The notes under the pieces were generated by a model. The model did not search any database. It saw nothing but the letters and a program-made list of their open reading frames with translations, and was not told where the DNA came from. Source: [Mycobacterium] nativiensis (GTDB lineage: Bacteria; Actinomycetota; Actinomycetes; Mycobacteriales; Mycobacteriaceae). From it: DNA of 64,000 nt. The stretch covers positions 5,011,784 to 5,075,783 of the forward strand of contig NZ_CP083986.1 in NCBI RefSeq assembly GCF_020172685.1, written 5' to 3'. How positions within the stretch are numbered: position 1 is the stretch's first letter; the number at the start of each line of letters is the position of its first letter. The translations under genes were made by a program, and so were the position numbers. Shown here piece after piece: positions 8,131-17,702 of the stretch.

Positions 8131-8604
8131 ATGATCTCGCTCATCGTGCACGCAGTGCTGGGCCTGGCGACCATCTGGTGGATCGTGGCATCCAACCGCG
8201 CGGTCTTCGCGAAACCCTCTGGGGTCAACGCTTTCTCACCCCTGGAGATGGTGTACTACGTGATCGGTGTCGCCTCGATCGCGTTGGGCTGGTACTTCAA
8301 CATCCGGTTCGTCCAGGAATACGCTCACGGCCCCAACCACAATCCGATCTGGGGACCGGGCAGCTGGACGCAGTACATCCAGTTGATGTTCACCAATCCG
8401 GCGGCCGGTTCGGCCAGCCAGGACTACACCATCATCAATGTTGTTCTGCTGCCTCTGTTTACCATCGTCGACGGCTACCGACGCGGTTTCCGTCGGCCCT
8501 GGCTGTACTTCGTCTCCAGCCTGTTCACCAGCTGCGCGTTCGCCTATGCGTTCTACTTCGCCACCATCGAACGGCAGCGGCGGCACACCAAGGCCGCTGC
8601 GTAA
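8131..8604 (+). CDS. DUF2834-like four-helix membrane protein (Rv3831-like)
   Basis: 157 aa, integral membrane. Hydrophobic segments lie at about residues 3-20, 35-55, 100-118 and 128-146. GWYFNIRFVQEY and FTNPAAGSASQDYTI resemble the DUF2834 family (small membrane proteins of unknown function). Start chosen at ATG 8131, which opens directly on the first membrane segment. Divergent from tetR and preceded by its operator, so probably co-regulated with the FAD oxidoreductase. It may help present a lipophilic substrate, which is only inference. Confidence 0.8.
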   Translation: MISLIVHAVLGLATIWWIVASNRAVFAKPSGVNAFSPLEMVYYVIGVASIALGWYFNIRFVQEYAHGPNHNPIWGPGSWTQYIQLMFTNPAAGSASQDYTIINVVLLPLFTIVDGYRRGFRRPWLYFVSSLFTSCAFAYAFYFATIERQRRHTKAAA

Positions 8605-8631
8605 CCGGACTGCCCAGGAAAGCAGCACTGC

Positions 8632-8739
8632 GCCAATGGCGGTGACCCGCAGCGCCCGGCTGCGCCGTTCTTGCGATCACCGCTGTGCCAATGGCGGTGA
8701 CCCGCAGCGCCCGGCTGCGCCGTTCTTGCGATCACCGCT
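8632..8739 (+). repeat. Tandem pair of a 53-bp dispersed repeat (55-bp period)
   Basis: Units 8632-8684 and 8687-8739 are identical over 53 bp. Each can fold through CGCAGCGCCCGGCTGCG and outer GGTGA/TCACC arms. The reverse complement matches 19526-19578 at about 42 of 53 positions, so this is a dispersed family. The region 8605-8768 contains nothing else except a TAGGCT element at 8739-8744 that may serve the next gene. Confidence 0.9.
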
Positions 8740-8768
8740 AGGCTGGCCGCGACGACGGGAGGCAGGTC

Positions 8769-9329
8769 GTGGCCAAGCCGGTGGCGCCGCGTGGATCCGC
8801 GCGTGAGCGGGTGCTGCAAGCGGCGTTGGAGCTGTTCATGGAGCACAGCGTGGGCGGCACGTCCATGCAGATGATCGCCGACCGCCTGGGCGTGAGCAAG
8901 CCGGCCGTCTACTACCAATTCCGTTCCCGGGACGACATCGTCATCGCGCTCGTGGAACCGATGTTCGACGACATCGTCCGGGTTATCAAGATCGCCGAAG
9001 CCATGCCGACCCAGCAGGGCAAACGTGACGTGACGGTCAGCGGTGTCGTCGAACTCGCCGTCCGCTATCGCCGGCTCACCTTCCTGTTCTATGACCGCGC
9101 CGTCGAGCACGCCGTGCGCTCCCGCGACGATTTCATGGCCGCCGGAGATGACGCAGCGGCAATCCTGCAGGGCCCCGAGCCGGACGCGACGGCCCGAGTG
9201 ATCACCACGGCACTGCTGTCGGGGACCTTCACCGCCGCGGCCGATCCGAAACTCGAGGACATCGCCGACGAGGAGCTGCACGAGATCCTGCTGGTCACCG
9301 CACGGCGGGTGATGGAACCGCTGACCTGA
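8769..9329 (+). CDS. TetR-family regulator, flanking the mmpSL cluster
   Basis: 186 aa. HTH around residues 30-52 (MIADRLGVSKPAVYYQFRS); the remainder is a helical effector domain. GTG start preceded by GGGAGG. It is a clear paralogue of the TetR gene at 13391, sharing MIADRLGV, YYQFRS, GPEPD and DEELH at matching positions. The pair brackets the MmpS-MmpL-DUF5078 operon. It converges on the DUF5078 gene. Its target is unproven; control of the lipid exporter operon is the obvious candidate. Confidence 0.9.
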   Translation: MAKPVAPRGSARERVLQAALELFMEHSVGGTSMQMIADRLGVSKPAVYYQFRSRDDIVIALVEPMFDDIVRVIKIAEAMPTQQGKRDVTVSGVVELAVRYRRLTFLFYDRAVEHAVRSRDDFMAAGDDAAAILQGPEPDATARVITTALLSGTFTAAADPKLEDIADEELHEILLVTARRVMEPLT

Positions 9330-9332
9330 GGG

Positions 9333-9791
9333 TCAGGCCCAGGTCCACACGCCCAGGTCGTCGGCGGGGTACTGCTCGCACACATCGGTGGTCCGGGAAG
9401 CAACCCCGCGGTTGTTGAAGAACAACTTGGACCAGTTGGGCCACGCGAAGGTCAGCTTCTCGTAATAGATGTCGGTGGCCAGGTTTTCGGCGTAGGAACG
9501 CCGGCCCGGGTAGTCCATCGCGTAGAACCAATTGATCCGGTCCTGCACCGCCTGGTGGATCTGTGGGGATTTGTTGTTGTAGTCGATCATGTAGCGCTTG
9601 TAGTACACCGGCGCGACATCGCGAGCGGCCGCCATGATCTGCTCGGCGGTGCAGGTGGTGTGCAGCATTCGGTTAGGAATCGGAAAGTTCTCCGTCGCGT
9701 CCGCCGACGCGGTCCCCGCCGCAGCAAACCCGGCCAGGATCATCGCCGCCGCCGACACCCCCGACAACGCCCGTGCTGCACCGGCCTTCAT
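9333..9791 (-). CDS. Secreted DUF5078-like protein of the MmpL operon
   Basis: 152 aa with a typical Sec signal peptide (AARALSGVSAAAMILAGFAA, cleavage near ASA at residues ~25-29). The mature part has two cysteines (HTTCTAEQ and TDVCEQYP), likely a disulfide, and many Tyr/Trp residues (APVYYKRYMIDY, WFYAMDYPGRRSY). Resembles the mycobacterial DUF5078 family, function unknown. Start ATG 9791 is chosen because GGGGAGG lies 6 nt upstream. The start overlaps the mmpL stop, so it is translationally coupled and may be a periplasmic partner of the transporter. Confidence 0.82.
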   Translation of the reverse strand: MKAGAARALSGVSAAAMILAGFAAAGTASADATENFPIPNRMLHTTCTAEQIMAAARDVAPVYYKRYMIDYNNKSPQIHQAVQDRINWFYAMDYPGRRSYAENLATDIYYEKLTFAWPNWSKLFFNNRGVASRTTDVCEQYPADDLGVWTWA

Positions 9792-12709
9792 CACCAGCCT
9801 CCCCGATGAGCCCCGCCACCGGATTCGACGAGCTCGTCGCGCGGGTCGCGCGGCAGCGGCGCGGGCCAGGGCGCCGGCTTGGGCCGCAGGCGCGGCACCT
9901 GCGGCCACCAGAACCACTTGCCGAGCAGGGTCGCGATCGCCGGGGTCATGAATGATCGGATGATCAGCGTGTCGAGCAACAGGCCCAAGCCGATGGTGGT
10001 GCCGACCTGGCCGATCACTCGCAGTTCACTGACCGCCATGGTCATCATGGTGAAGGCGAACACCAGCCCCGCGGCCGTCACCACCGACCCACTGCCGCCC
10101 ATGGCCCGGATCATGCCGGTGTGCAGCCCGGCATGGATCTCCTCCCGTAGTCGGGACACCAGCAGCAGGTTGTAGTCGGCGCCCACCGCCAACAGGATGA
10201 TCACCGCCATGGCCAACACCATCCAGTGCACCTGCAGACCGATGATGTGCTGCCACAACAACACCGACAATCCGAAGGCACTGCCGAGCGACACCACCAC
10301 GGTGCCCACGATCACCAGAGCGGCCACCACCGCTCGGGTGATCACCAGCATGATGATGAAGATCAGGCACAGCGCTGCGACCCCGGCGATCATCAGATCG
10401 TAGTTGGAGCCCTCCTGCATATCCTTGAACATCGCGGCGGTACCGCCGACGTAGATCTTCGAACCCTCCCACGGGGTGGTCTTGATCGCCTCCTTGGCGG
10501 CGAGCTTGATCGCGTCGATGTGCTCGATGCCGTCGGCGCTCAGTGGGTCGCCCTCGTGGGTGACGATGAAGCGCACCCCGCGCCCGTCCGGGGACACGAA
10601 CATCTTCATGCCGCGCTGGAATTCGGCGTTGTCGAAGATCTCCGGCGGCAGGTAGAAGGAGTCGTCGTTGCGGGCCCTGTCGAAGGCCTCCCCCATCGCC
10701 GCCGGATCCCCCTGGGCTTCCAGCGCCTGCTTGGCAAGCCCGCTCTGGGTGGCGTACGTGGACAGCATCATGTCCTTGGCGTTCTTCATCATCTGGATCA
10801 TCGGCGGCATCAGCAGGAGCATCTGCGGCAGCTGCGCGGCCATCGCGTCCATGTCCGGAACGATCTGCTTGAAGCTGTCGGTCATGGTGTCGATGCCGTC
10901 CATGACATCGAAGATCGACCGCAGCGAATAACAGATCGGGATGTCGAAACAGTGCGGCTCCCAGTAGAAGTAGCTGCGCATCGGCCGGAAGAAGTCGTCG
11001 AAGTTGGCGATGCCGTCGCGCAGTTCCTCGATGTCGGAGACCATCAGGTGCATCTTGCCCACCATGCGGCCCATGGTGGCGTTCATCTGCTCCATGAGCT
11101 CGATCATCTTCGTCATCGTGTCGATGTTGCCCTGCATATCCTCGGCCTGAGCCAACATGTCCGCGGTGCGGTCGTCGTTGAACTTGCGTGTCATGTCCTG
11201 GCTGACCGCCTGCATGCCGATCAGGTAGCCGAAGGTGGAGTGCTCCATCGGGATGCCCTGCGGCCGGGTGATGGACATGACCCGGGAGATGCCGGGAACC
11301 CCGGTGACCCGCTTGGCGATTCGCTCGATGATCAGGAAGTCCGCGGAGTTGCGCACGTCGTGGTCGGTTTCGATCATCAACATCTCGGGGTTCATCCGCG
11401 CCGAGGGGAAGTGCCGGTCCGAGGCCAGGAAACCCTGGTTGGCGGGCAGATCGTCGGGCATGTAGGCGCGATCGTTGTAGCCGGGCTGGTATCCGGGCAG
11501 CGCGAGAATGCCCACCAGGGCGGCGGAGGTGGCGGCAATCAGAATAGGCCCCGGCCAACGACTCACGGCCGCACCGATTTTCCGCCAGCCCCGGCCGCGG
11601 TTGGCCCGCTTGGGCTCCAACAGGGAGCCGAACCGGCCGGCCACCGAGATGACGGCGGACCCCATCGTCAGCGAGGTGATGACGACCACCGTCATGCCGA
11701 TCCCCAACGGAATACCCAGTGACTGGAAGTAGGGCAACCGGGTGAAGTGCAGGCACAGCGTGGCGCCTGCGATGGTCATGCCCGAGCCGAGCACCACGTG
11801 CGCGGTGCTGCGAAACATGGTGTAGTACGCCTGTTCCCGATCCTCGCCGGCGGCGCGGGCCTCCTGATATCGGCCTATCAGGAAGATCGCGTAGTCGGTG
11901 GCCGCCGCGATCGCCAGCGTCACCAGCAGGCTGGTCGCGAACGGCGAGAGGCCGATCAGCCCGTGATAGCCCAGGAACGCCACGATGCCGCGGGCCGACA
12001 TCAGCCCGGTGACCACCATGGACAACGCCAGCAGCACGGTGGTGATCGAGCGATAGACCGTCAGCAACATGGTGATGATGACGACGAACGTCAGGCCCTC
12101 GATCATGTGCATGCTGCGGGTGCCGGCCTTGTCCTGGTCGGCTGCCAGCGCCGCACCGCCGGTCACGTAGGCCTTCACCCCCGGCGGCGCGGTGAAACTG
12201 TCGACGACCTGCTGGACCGCCTTGACCGATTCGTTGGCCAGCGCCTCGCCCTGGTTTCCGGCGGTGTAGATCTGCACATACGCGCATTTGCCGTCGGGGC
12301 TCTGGGCGCCGGCGGCGGTCAGGCGGTCGCCCCAGAAGTCCTGGATGTGTTCGACATGGGCGGTGTCGGTCTTGAGTTTGGCGATGATCTCGTCGTAGTA
12401 GTGGTGGGCGTCAGCGCCCAGCGGCTCGTCGCCCTCGAGCACCAGCATCACCGAGCTGTTGGAGCTGAACTCCTGAAAAACCTCGCCCTGGCGTTTGACC
12501 GCGATCATCGACGGCGCCTCGTCCGGCGTCATCTGCACCGCGGCCATCTCGGCCACCTGCTCCAGCTGGGGAACGGACACGTTCGCCAGGACGATGATCC
12601 CGATCCAGCCCAGCATGATCGGAATAGCCAGCCGTCGAATCCATTTGGCGATCGCACCGGGCGGTGCCTGCTCGTTGCTGTGGGCGAGGCCCTTGGTGTG
12701 TGTGCTCAT
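9791..12709 (-). CDS. MmpL-family RND lipid transporter
   Basis: 972 aa inner-membrane transporter, usual length for MmpL4/MmpL5-type proteins. Membrane segments come in the RND pattern: one N-terminal, a large periplasmic domain, a block of about five, a second periplasmic domain, then the last block. The two Asp-Tyr pairs of MmpL proton relays are visible as [14 protein letters not shown] and [14 protein letters not shown]. The second periplasmic domain has an extended Met-rich coiled region ([19 protein letters not shown]), characteristic of MmpL4/5. It overlaps mmpS by ATGA. Siderophore or glycolipid export is typical for the family; which cargo is unknown. Confidence 0.93.
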   Translation of the reverse strand: MSTHTKGLAHSNEQAPPGAIAKWIRRLAIPIMLGWIGIIVLANVSVPQLEQVAEMAAVQMTPDEAPSMIAVKRQGEVFQEFSSNSSVMLVLEGDEPLGADAHHYYDEIIAKLKTDTAHVEHIQDFWGDRLTAAGAQSPDGKCAYVQIYTAGNQGEALANESVKAVQQVVDSFTAPPGVKAYVTGGAALAADQDKAGTRSMHMIEGLTFVVIITMLLTVYRSITTVLLALSMVVTGLMSARGIVAFLGYHGLIGLSPFATSLLVTLAIAAATDYAIFLIGRYQEARAAGEDREQAYYTMFRSTAHVVLGSGMTIAGATLCLHFTRLPYFQSLGIPLGIGMTVVVITSLTMGSAVISVAGRFGSLLEPKRANRGRGWRKIGAAVSRWPGPILIAATSAALVGILALPGYQPGYNDRAYMPDDLPANQGFLASDRHFPSARMNPEMLMIETDHDVRNSADFLIIERIAKRVTGVPGISRVMSITRPQGIPMEHSTFGYLIGMQAVSQDMTRKFNDDRTADMLAQAEDMQGNIDTMTKMIELMEQMNATMGRMVGKMHLMVSDIEELRDGIANFDDFFRPMRSYFYWEPHCFDIPICYSLRSIFDVMDGIDTMTDSFKQIVPDMDAMAAQLPQMLLLMPPMIQMMKNAKDMMLSTYATQSGLAKQALEAQGDPAAMGEAFDRARNDDSFYLPPEIFDNAEFQRGMKMFVSPDGRGVRFIVTHEGDPLSADGIEHIDAIKLAAKEAIKTTPWEGSKIYVGGTAAMFKDMQEGSNYDLMIAGVAALCLIFIIMLVITRAVVAALVIVGTVVVSLGSAFGLSVLLWQHIIGLQVHWMVLAMAVIILLAVGADYNLLLVSRLREEIHAGLHTGMIRAMGGSGSVVTAAGLVFAFTMMTMAVSELRVIGQVGTTIGLGLLLDTLIIRSFMTPAIATLLGKWFWWPQVPRLRPKPAPWPAPLPRDPRDELVESGGGAHRGGW

Positions 12710-13131
12710 GCGGATTTCACCAAGCAGAAGGTCAGGGCGCTGGCGCCGTTGGTGGTTCTCTCGTCTTTGAGCTCGTTGTCGATGGTGATGCGACAGCCCA
12801 GGGTGGCGCCCTTGCCCTGCGCGTACAGGTTGGGCGACACCGCGGAGAGTGTGGTGCTCAGGGTCACCGACCAGGGCAGTGTCGCGGCGTCGACGCGCTG
12901 CGGCCTGCTGTCCAGGTCGAGGTAGCTGATGTCGGCGGTCGCGCCGGGTTCACCGAAGACCTCATAGGTGACGACCTTGGGGTTGTACGGCTTGGTGTCG
13001 TCGACCTTGGTGCTGACGAGGTTGGAATTCTCGCCGCCGAAGTAGGTCCGCACCCGCAGCACCGTCAGCGTCCCGAGCACCACCACGGCCACGATGAGCA
13101 GCGGCATCCACGCGCGCCGCAGCGCTTTCAT
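12706..13131 (-). CDS. MmpS-family transport accessory protein
   Basis: 141 aa. One N-terminal membrane anchor ([17 protein letters not shown], residues ~11-27), then a periplasmic beta-sandwich with the family motifs [15 protein letters not shown] and the C-terminal [19 protein letters not shown]. MmpS proteins work with a cognate MmpL in lipid or siderophore export. It is first in the operon mmpS-mmpL-DUF5078, with an ATGA overlap to mmpL. Confidence 0.93.
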   Translation of the reverse strand: MKALRRAWMPLLIVAVVVLGTLTVLRVRTYFGGENSNLVSTKVDDTKPYNPKVVTYEVFGEPGATADISYLDLDSRPQRVDAATLPWSVTLSTTLSAVSPNLYAQGKGATLGCRITIDNELKDERTTNGASALTFCLVKSA

Positions 13132-13296
13132 CGAGTGGACTCCGCATTGTCGTACGCAGTCACGCCCGGGGCGGCTGCGCCGACGCCCAGCGCGGTTGGC
13201 CGCTCAGGCCTGGAAAGCCTGTGCACCTGTGGGTTCGGCATCGAGGCCCCTTTCGGTCCGAATCTGCGCCTATGTGCAACGAAAGGTCAAGTTATA

Positions 13297-13326
13297 CGAT
13301 CAGTAAGGTAGAATCAAGCGATCAGT
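13297..13326. promoter_or_regulatory. CGATCAGT direct repeats in the mmpS/tetR intergenic region
   Basis: CGATCAGT occurs at 13297-13304 and 13319-13326, 22 bp apart (two helical turns), in the AT-richer centre of the 259-bp region between divergent mmpS and tetR. A plausible operator of the flanking TetR proteins; not proven. Confidence 0.4.
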
Positions 13327-13390
13327 CAGTTCAACCGTGCGATATGACTCACGGCTCTGAGCGGGTCGATCGGGACAACGGAGGGATACG

Positions 13391-13948
13391 GTGGCGAAGA
13401 CAGTGGCAAGGCGCAGGTTCGCGCGAGACCGGGTGCTGGATGCGGCGCAGGCACTGTTCACCGAGCGGGGGGTCGGCGGCACATCGCTGCAGATGATCGC
13501 CGACCGGCTGGGAGTCAATACGTCGGCGGTGTACTACCAGTTCCGCTCCAAGGCCGACATCGTCGTCACCGTGTTCCGTCCGGTGTTCGAGGACATCACC
13601 CGCGTGGTCAGGATCGCCGCCGCCATCCCGTCCCAGGAGGTCCGGCGGGAGGCCACCATCAGCGGCATGATCGAACTGGCCGTTCGGCATCGCCGGACCA
13701 CGGCACTGCTGCACGCCGATCCCGCGGTCGCCGAGCTGGTCGAGGCGGTCGGGGAATTCCGGGAAGCCTTCCACAGCCTGCAGGCGATCCTGGCCGGGCC
13801 CGAACCCGACCCGGCGTCGCGTACCGCGGTCGCGGTGCTGGTGCCCGGAATCTTCGGTGCGGCAGCCGATCCCGCCGTCTGCGACATCCCCGACGAAGAA
13901 CTGCACCGCCTACTGCTGGACTGCTCGCGGCGGCTCATCGCCGCCTAG
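13391..13948 (+). CDS. TetR-family regulator divergent from mmpS
   Basis: 185 aa. HTH near residues 30-52 (MIADRLGVNTSAVYYQFRS). GTG start; the GGAGGG just upstream is close. Paralogous to the TetR gene at 8769. Its divergent position next to mmpS-mmpL matches the arrangement of Rv0452 beside mmpS4/mmpL4 in M. tuberculosis. It most likely represses the mmpS operon and itself. Its stop lies 15 bp from the stop of convergent serS. Confidence 0.9.
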   Translation: MAKTVARRRFARDRVLDAAQALFTERGVGGTSLQMIADRLGVNTSAVYYQFRSKADIVVTVFRPVFEDITRVVRIAAAIPSQEVRREATISGMIELAVRHRRTTALLHADPAVAELVEAVGEFREAFHSLQAILAGPEPDPASRTAVAVLVPGIFGAAADPAVCDIPDEELHRLLLDCSRRLIAA

Positions 13949-13963
13949 AAACGGCCTAGAAGA

Positions 13964-15226
13964 CTAGGTTCCGGCCGGCTCCAGTACCTCCACGCCGACA
14001 TAGGGCACCAGCGCCTGCGGCACCCGCACACTGCCGTCGGGCAGCTGATGGTTCTCCAGGATGGCCACCAGCCAGCGCGTGGTGGCCAGCGTGCCGTTCA
14101 ACGTCGCAGCGGTCTGCGGTTTGCCGCCTGCGTCGCGGTAGCGGGTGGCCAGCCGGCGCGCCTGGAAGGTGGTGCAGTTCGACGTCGACGTCAGCTCACG
14201 GTAGGCGGCCTGCGACGGCACCCAGGCCTCGCAGTCGAACTTGCGCGCGGCCGAGGAACCGAGATCGCCTGCGGCGACGTCGATGACCCGGTATGGCACC
14301 TCGATCTGCGCCAGCATCTCGCGCTGCCAGCCCAGCAGGCGCTGGTGTTCGGCCTCGGCGTCCTCGGGCCGGCAATAGACGAAGCCCTCCACCTTGTCGA
14401 ACTGGTGCACCCGGATGATCCCGCGGGTGTCCTTGCCGTAGCTGCCTGCCTCACGCCGGAAACACGACGACCACCCGGCGTAACGCAGCGGCCCGCCGGA
14501 CAGGTCCAGGATCTCGTCGGAGTGGTAGCCGGCCAGCGGCACCTCGGAGGTGCCCACCAGGTAGAGGTCGTCGGCCTCGAGCCGGTACACCTCGTCGGCG
14601 TGCGCACCCAGGAACCCGGTACCGGACATGATCTCGGGACGCACCAGGGCAGGGGTGATCATCGGCGTGAAGCCGTTGTCGACCGCCACCCGGATCGCCA
14701 GCTGCAGCAGGCCCAGCTGCAGCAGCGCACCGGCGCCGGTCAGGAAGTAGAACCGCGATCCGGAGACCTTGGCGCCGCGGCCCATGTCGATCAGGCCCAG
14801 CGACTCGCCCAGCTCCAGGTGGTCCCGCGGATTGTCGATCGCCGGTTGCTCGCCGACCACGTCGAGCACCGTGTAGTCGTCCACCCCGCCGGCGGGCACC
14901 CCGTCGATGACGACGTTGGCGATCGCCATGTGCGCGGCCGTGAGCGTGGCCTCCGCGTCGGCCTGGGCGGCCTCGGCGGCCTTGACCTGCTCGGCGAGTT
15001 CCTTGGCCCGCGCCAGCAGGGCGGGACGCTCCTCCGGCGATGCCGCGCCGACGGACCGGCTGGCCGCCTTCTGTTCGGCGCGCAGGTTGTCCGCCGCCGC
15101 GATCGCGGAGCGTCGTGCGGTGTCGGCGGTCAGCAGGGCGTCCACCAGCGCCGGGTCCTCGCCGCGACCCTTCTGAGAGCGGCGGACACGGTCGGGGTCT
15201 TCGCGCAGCAGGCTCAGGTCGATCAC
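13964..15226 (-). CDS. serS: Seryl-tRNA synthetase
   Basis: 420 aa class II aminoacyl-tRNA synthetase that charges tRNA-Ser with serine using ATP. The N-terminal ~110 residues form the coiled-coil tRNA-binding arm ([31 protein letters not shown]). The catalytic core follows with motif 2 ([21 protein letters not shown] region) and motif 3 near the C-terminus ([16 protein letters not shown]). Normal length. GTG start with TAGGGT 6 nt upstream, so apparently leaderless. Orthologous position to Rv3834c. Confidence 0.97.
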   Translation of the reverse strand: MIDLSLLREDPDRVRRSQKGRGEDPALVDALLTADTARRSAIAAADNLRAEQKAASRSVGAASPEERPALLARAKELAEQVKAAEAAQADAEATLTAAHMAIANVVIDGVPAGGVDDYTVLDVVGEQPAIDNPRDHLELGESLGLIDMGRGAKVSGSRFYFLTGAGALLQLGLLQLAIRVAVDNGFTPMITPALVRPEIMSGTGFLGAHADEVYRLEADDLYLVGTSEVPLAGYHSDEILDLSGGPLRYAGWSSCFRREAGSYGKDTRGIIRVHQFDKVEGFVYCRPEDAEAEHQRLLGWQREMLAQIEVPYRVIDVAAGDLGSSAARKFDCEAWVPSQAAYRELTSTSNCTTFQARRLATRYRDAGGKPQTAATLNGTLATTRWLVAILENHQLPDGSVRVPQALVPYVGVEVLEPAGT

Positions 15227-15232
15227 GGCGCA

Positions 15233-15238
15233 ACCCTA
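15233..15238 (-). promoter_or_regulatory. Putative -10 element of serS (leaderless)
   Basis: TAGGGT on the minus strand, 6 nt before the GTG start at 15226. Confidence 0.45.
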
Positions 15239-15310
15239 CAACCTGGGCCACCCCGGTCAGAGGCATCACTATTCGCATCATCTGTCACGCTTCGACGCCT
15301 GCCTGTCAGA

Positions 15311-16420
15311 ATGGACCCGATGTCGAAGCCAGCCGACCAGGAAAATCCACCCGCCAAGCGGGTGTCCTGGCTGCGCACGCTCCAGGCGGCCGCGACCCGG
15401 CGCACCTTATTGCTGACCGCGCTCGGCGGGCTGCTGATCGCCGGCCTGGTCACCGTGGTTCCGGTCATCGGCGAGGGGCCCGGCGGGCTGCTCGGGCACC
15501 TGAATTCGGCGCCCACGCCCGGCACGGGCGCCGGCCCCGGGCTGGGGATCGGGATCGGCAAGGGCAACGAGGCCGTCGACCACGCCGCCGCGGGAGACTG
15601 CCTGACCTGGCCCGGCGACGACCTGGACGGGGCGACGGTGGTCGGCTGCGAGGTCGAGCACAAGTTCGAGGTCGCCGGGCCGGTGGACATGAAGATGTTC
15701 CCGGGTGCCGAGTACGGGCCGGACGCACCGCCGCCGTCGACCGCGCGCATCGAGCAGATCACCCAGGAGCAGTGCGAGTCGTCGGTACGCCGCTACCTGG
15801 GCGCCAAGTTCGATCCACACAGCAAGTTCGTCGCCAGCATGCTGTGGGCCGGCGAACGCGCGTGGCGCCAGCACGGCGAACGCCGGATGCTGTGCGGGCT
15901 GCAACTGCCCGGCGTCGGCGGGCACCAGATCGCCTTCACCGGCAAGGTCGCCGACATCGACCAGTCCAAGGTCTGGCCCCCGGGCACCTGCCTGGGCATC
16001 GATCCAGCCACCAATCAACCCAACGACGTCCCGGTCGACTGCGCGGCGCCGCACACCAAGGAGGTCAGCGGCACCGTCAATCTGGCCGAGCGCTTCCCCG
16101 ACGCGCTGCCGCCCGAGCCCGAACAGGACGCGTTCATCAAGGACACCTGCACCAGGCTCACCGACGCCTACCTGGCACCGGTGCAGCTGCGGGACACGAC
16201 GCTGACGTTGACCTATGCCACCATCTCGCTGCCGAGCTGGTCGGCGGGCAGCCGCGAGGTGGCGTGCAGTCTGGGCGCCACCCTGGGCAACGGCGGCTGG
16301 GCGGCGCTGGTCAACAGTGCCCGCGGGCCGCTGCTGATCAACGGCCAGCCCCCGGTCCCACCACCGTCGATCCCCGCCGAGCGACTGAGCCAACTGCCCG
16401 CCGGTAGCCAGCCGCGGTGA
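15311..16420 (+). CDS. Septum-formation-family membrane protein (Rv3835-like)
   Basis: 369 aa. A short cytoplasmic N-terminus, one membrane span at about residues 34-56 (LLTALGGLLIAGLVTVVPVI), a Gly/Pro linker, then two copies of a Cys-containing extracytoplasmic module: GDCLTWPG...GCEVEHKFEVAG and GTCLGID...DCAAPHTKEVSG. This repeated pattern is the 'septum formation' domain of actinobacteria, function not established. ATG 15311 is used; an in-frame ATG at 15320 is equally possible as neither has a strong ribosome site. GTGA overlap with the metallopeptidase gene. Confidence 0.85.
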   Translation: MDPMSKPADQENPPAKRVSWLRTLQAAATRRTLLLTALGGLLIAGLVTVVPVIGEGPGGLLGHLNSAPTPGTGAGPGLGIGIGKGNEAVDHAAAGDCLTWPGDDLDGATVVGCEVEHKFEVAGPVDMKMFPGAEYGPDAPPPSTARIEQITQEQCESSVRRYLGAKFDPHSKFVASMLWAGERAWRQHGERRMLCGLQLPGVGGHQIAFTGKVADIDQSKVWPPGTCLGIDPATNQPNDVPVDCAAPHTKEVSGTVNLAERFPDALPPEPEQDAFIKDTCTRLTDAYLAPVQLRDTTLTLTYATISLPSWSAGSREVACSLGATLGNGGWAALVNSARGPLLINGQPPVPPPSIPAERLSQLPAGSQPR

Positions 16421-16767
16421 GTGTGCAGATGGACCCGGGCCGGTTCGACGACCTGGTTGGTGACGCACTGGACCTGATCCCGGCCGAGCTGGCCGCCGCC
16501 ATCGACAACGTCGTCGTCCTGGTGGAGGACCGCAACCCCGAGGAGCCCGATCTGCTCGGCCTCTACGAAGGGGTGGCGCTGACCGAGCGCGACTCGAGCT
16601 ATGCCGGGTCGCTGCCCGACACCATCACGATCTATCGCGGCGCGCTGCTGGAGATGTGCGACTCCGACGACGAGGTCGTCGACGAGGTCAGGATCACGGT
16701 GATCCACGAGATCGCCCACCACTTCGGCATCGACGACGACCGGCTGCACGAACTGGGCTGGGCCTGA
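16417..16767 (+). CDS. Small zincin-like metallopeptidase (Rv3836-like)
   Basis: 116 aa. The C-terminal IHEIAHHFGIDDDRLHELGW is an extended HEXXHXXGXXD zinc-protease motif of minigluzincin-type proteins. The upstream part is acidic (DLVGDALDLIPAELAAAID). No signal peptide, so probably cytoplasmic. GTG start overlapping the previous stop (GTGA), indicating an operon with the septum-formation protein. Substrate unknown. Confidence 0.88.
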   Translation: MSVQMDPGRFDDLVGDALDLIPAELAAAIDNVVVLVEDRNPEEPDLLGLYEGVALTERDSSYAGSLPDTITIYRGALLEMCDSDDEVVDEVRITVIHEIAHHFGIDDDRLHELGWA

Positions 16768-16815
16768 GGGTCGCCCACCGCGGCGCGCCGGAACGAAGTT
16801 GTCGGCGGGCGGTGC

Positions 16816-16821
16816 TATGAA
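16816..16821 (+). promoter_or_regulatory. Putative -10 element of the Cys-rich mini-gene (leaderless)
   Basis: TATGAA, with 6 nt to the ATG at 16828; no clear -35. Confidence 0.4.
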
Positions 16822-16827
16822 CGACGC

Positions 16828-17016
16828 ATGGATGACCACTGCCGAGCCTGCCTGGCGGGGCTGGAGCACTGCCACGGCACGCTCATTCACCATGTGCTGC
16901 AAGCCGCCGAGTGCACCGAGGACGGCTGCCCCGGCGAAGTCCTGCCGCATTCGTTCGCCTTGGACTGCGAGGCGGTCGGGTGCCGCTGCGCGCAGGTGTA
17001 CGCGCTGGCTGTCTAA
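16828..17016 (+). CDS. Cys/His-rich 62-aa protein, probable metal-binding
   Basis: 62 aa with eight cysteines and six histidines: CRAC (5-8), CHGTLIHH (15-22), CTEDGC (29-34), CEAVGCRC (47-54). The paired CXXC and CXXXXC spacing suggests a zinc- or iron-sulfur-binding mini-domain. No signal peptide. The start is fixed by a -10-like TATGAA 6 nt upstream, implying a leaderless mRNA. The stop overlaps that of convergent phosphoglycerate mutase by 4 bp. Function unknown. Confidence 0.75.
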   Translation: MDDHCRACLAGLEHCHGTLIHHVLQAAECTEDGCPGEVLPHSFALDCEAVGCRCAQVYALAV

Positions 17017-17702
17017 CCCATCGGGTCGGCGTCGGAGCGCAGCGCGTCGCCGACCGGGTCCGGGTCCGGTTCGGGATAGAACGGCGGCGTCAGCGAGCCC
17101 CACTGCACGCAGCTCCACCGGCCCTCGGTGATCGGGGCCAGCACCACCGCCTCGGTGTTGTTCAGGTGGTTTTCCAGTACGAAATCGCCATCCACCCCTG
17201 CCAGCGTGGCCGCCGCCAGGCGGATCGCCGCGCCGTGGCTGACCACGACGATGTCGCCGGTCCAGTCGTCGTCGTCGAGGTAGCGCCTCCGCAGGTCGGT
17301 GACCACCGGCAGATACCGGTCCAGCACCTGCTCGGCCGTCTCACCGCCGGGCAGCGCCACCCCGGGTTCGCCGGAGTGCCAGCGCTGATAGATCGCGTTG
17401 AACTCGGCGATCGCATCGTCGTCGTTGCGGTTCTCCAGCGAACCGGCCTGTACCTCGTGGATGCCGTCGAGTTCGCGGGCGGTCACGCCCAGCCGGCCGC
17501 TGATCTCGGCAGCGGTCTGGGCCGCACGGATGGCCACCGAATGCGCGACCAGTACCGTGCGGTGCGGCCCGCCAAGCGTGAACCCCCGAGCCTGGTCGCG
17601 GCCCAGCGGGGTCAGTTCCGAGCCGGGCGGGCGGGTGTCGAGCCGGCGGTCGACGTTGCCGTAGGACTGGCCGTGCCGCACCAGCACCAGCCGCCCGCTC
17701 AC
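17013..17702 (-). CDS. Histidine phosphatase / phosphoglycerate-mutase-family protein (Rv3837c-like)
   Basis: 229 aa. Catalytic RHG motif in LVLVRHGQSYGN (residues ~5-16) gives the phospho-histidine; the second catalytic His is in VVVSHGAAIRLAA (~155-167). These define the histidine-phosphatase superfamily; a broad-specificity phosphatase is more likely than a glycolytic mutase. GTG 17702 overlaps the pheA stop (GTGA), so the two are coupled. In-frame sequence further upstream is a shadow of pheA. Confidence 0.88.
   Translation of the reverse strand: MSGRLVLVRHGQSYGNVDRRLDTRPPGSELTPLGRDQARGFTLGGPHRTVLVAHSVAIRAAQTAAEISGRLGVTARELDGIHEVQAGSLENRNDDDAIAEFNAIYQRWHSGEPGVALPGGETAEQVLDRYLPVVTDLRRRYLDDDDWTGDIVVVSHGAAIRLAAATLAGVDGDFVLENHLNNTEAVVLAPITEGRWSCVQWGSLTPPFYPEPDPDPVGDALRSDADPMG

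Noticed and set aside
10026..12287. 753-codon frame inside mmpL on the same strand
   Set aside because: Arg/Gly/His-rich out-of-frame translation of mmpL; the MmpL frame has all expected motifs.
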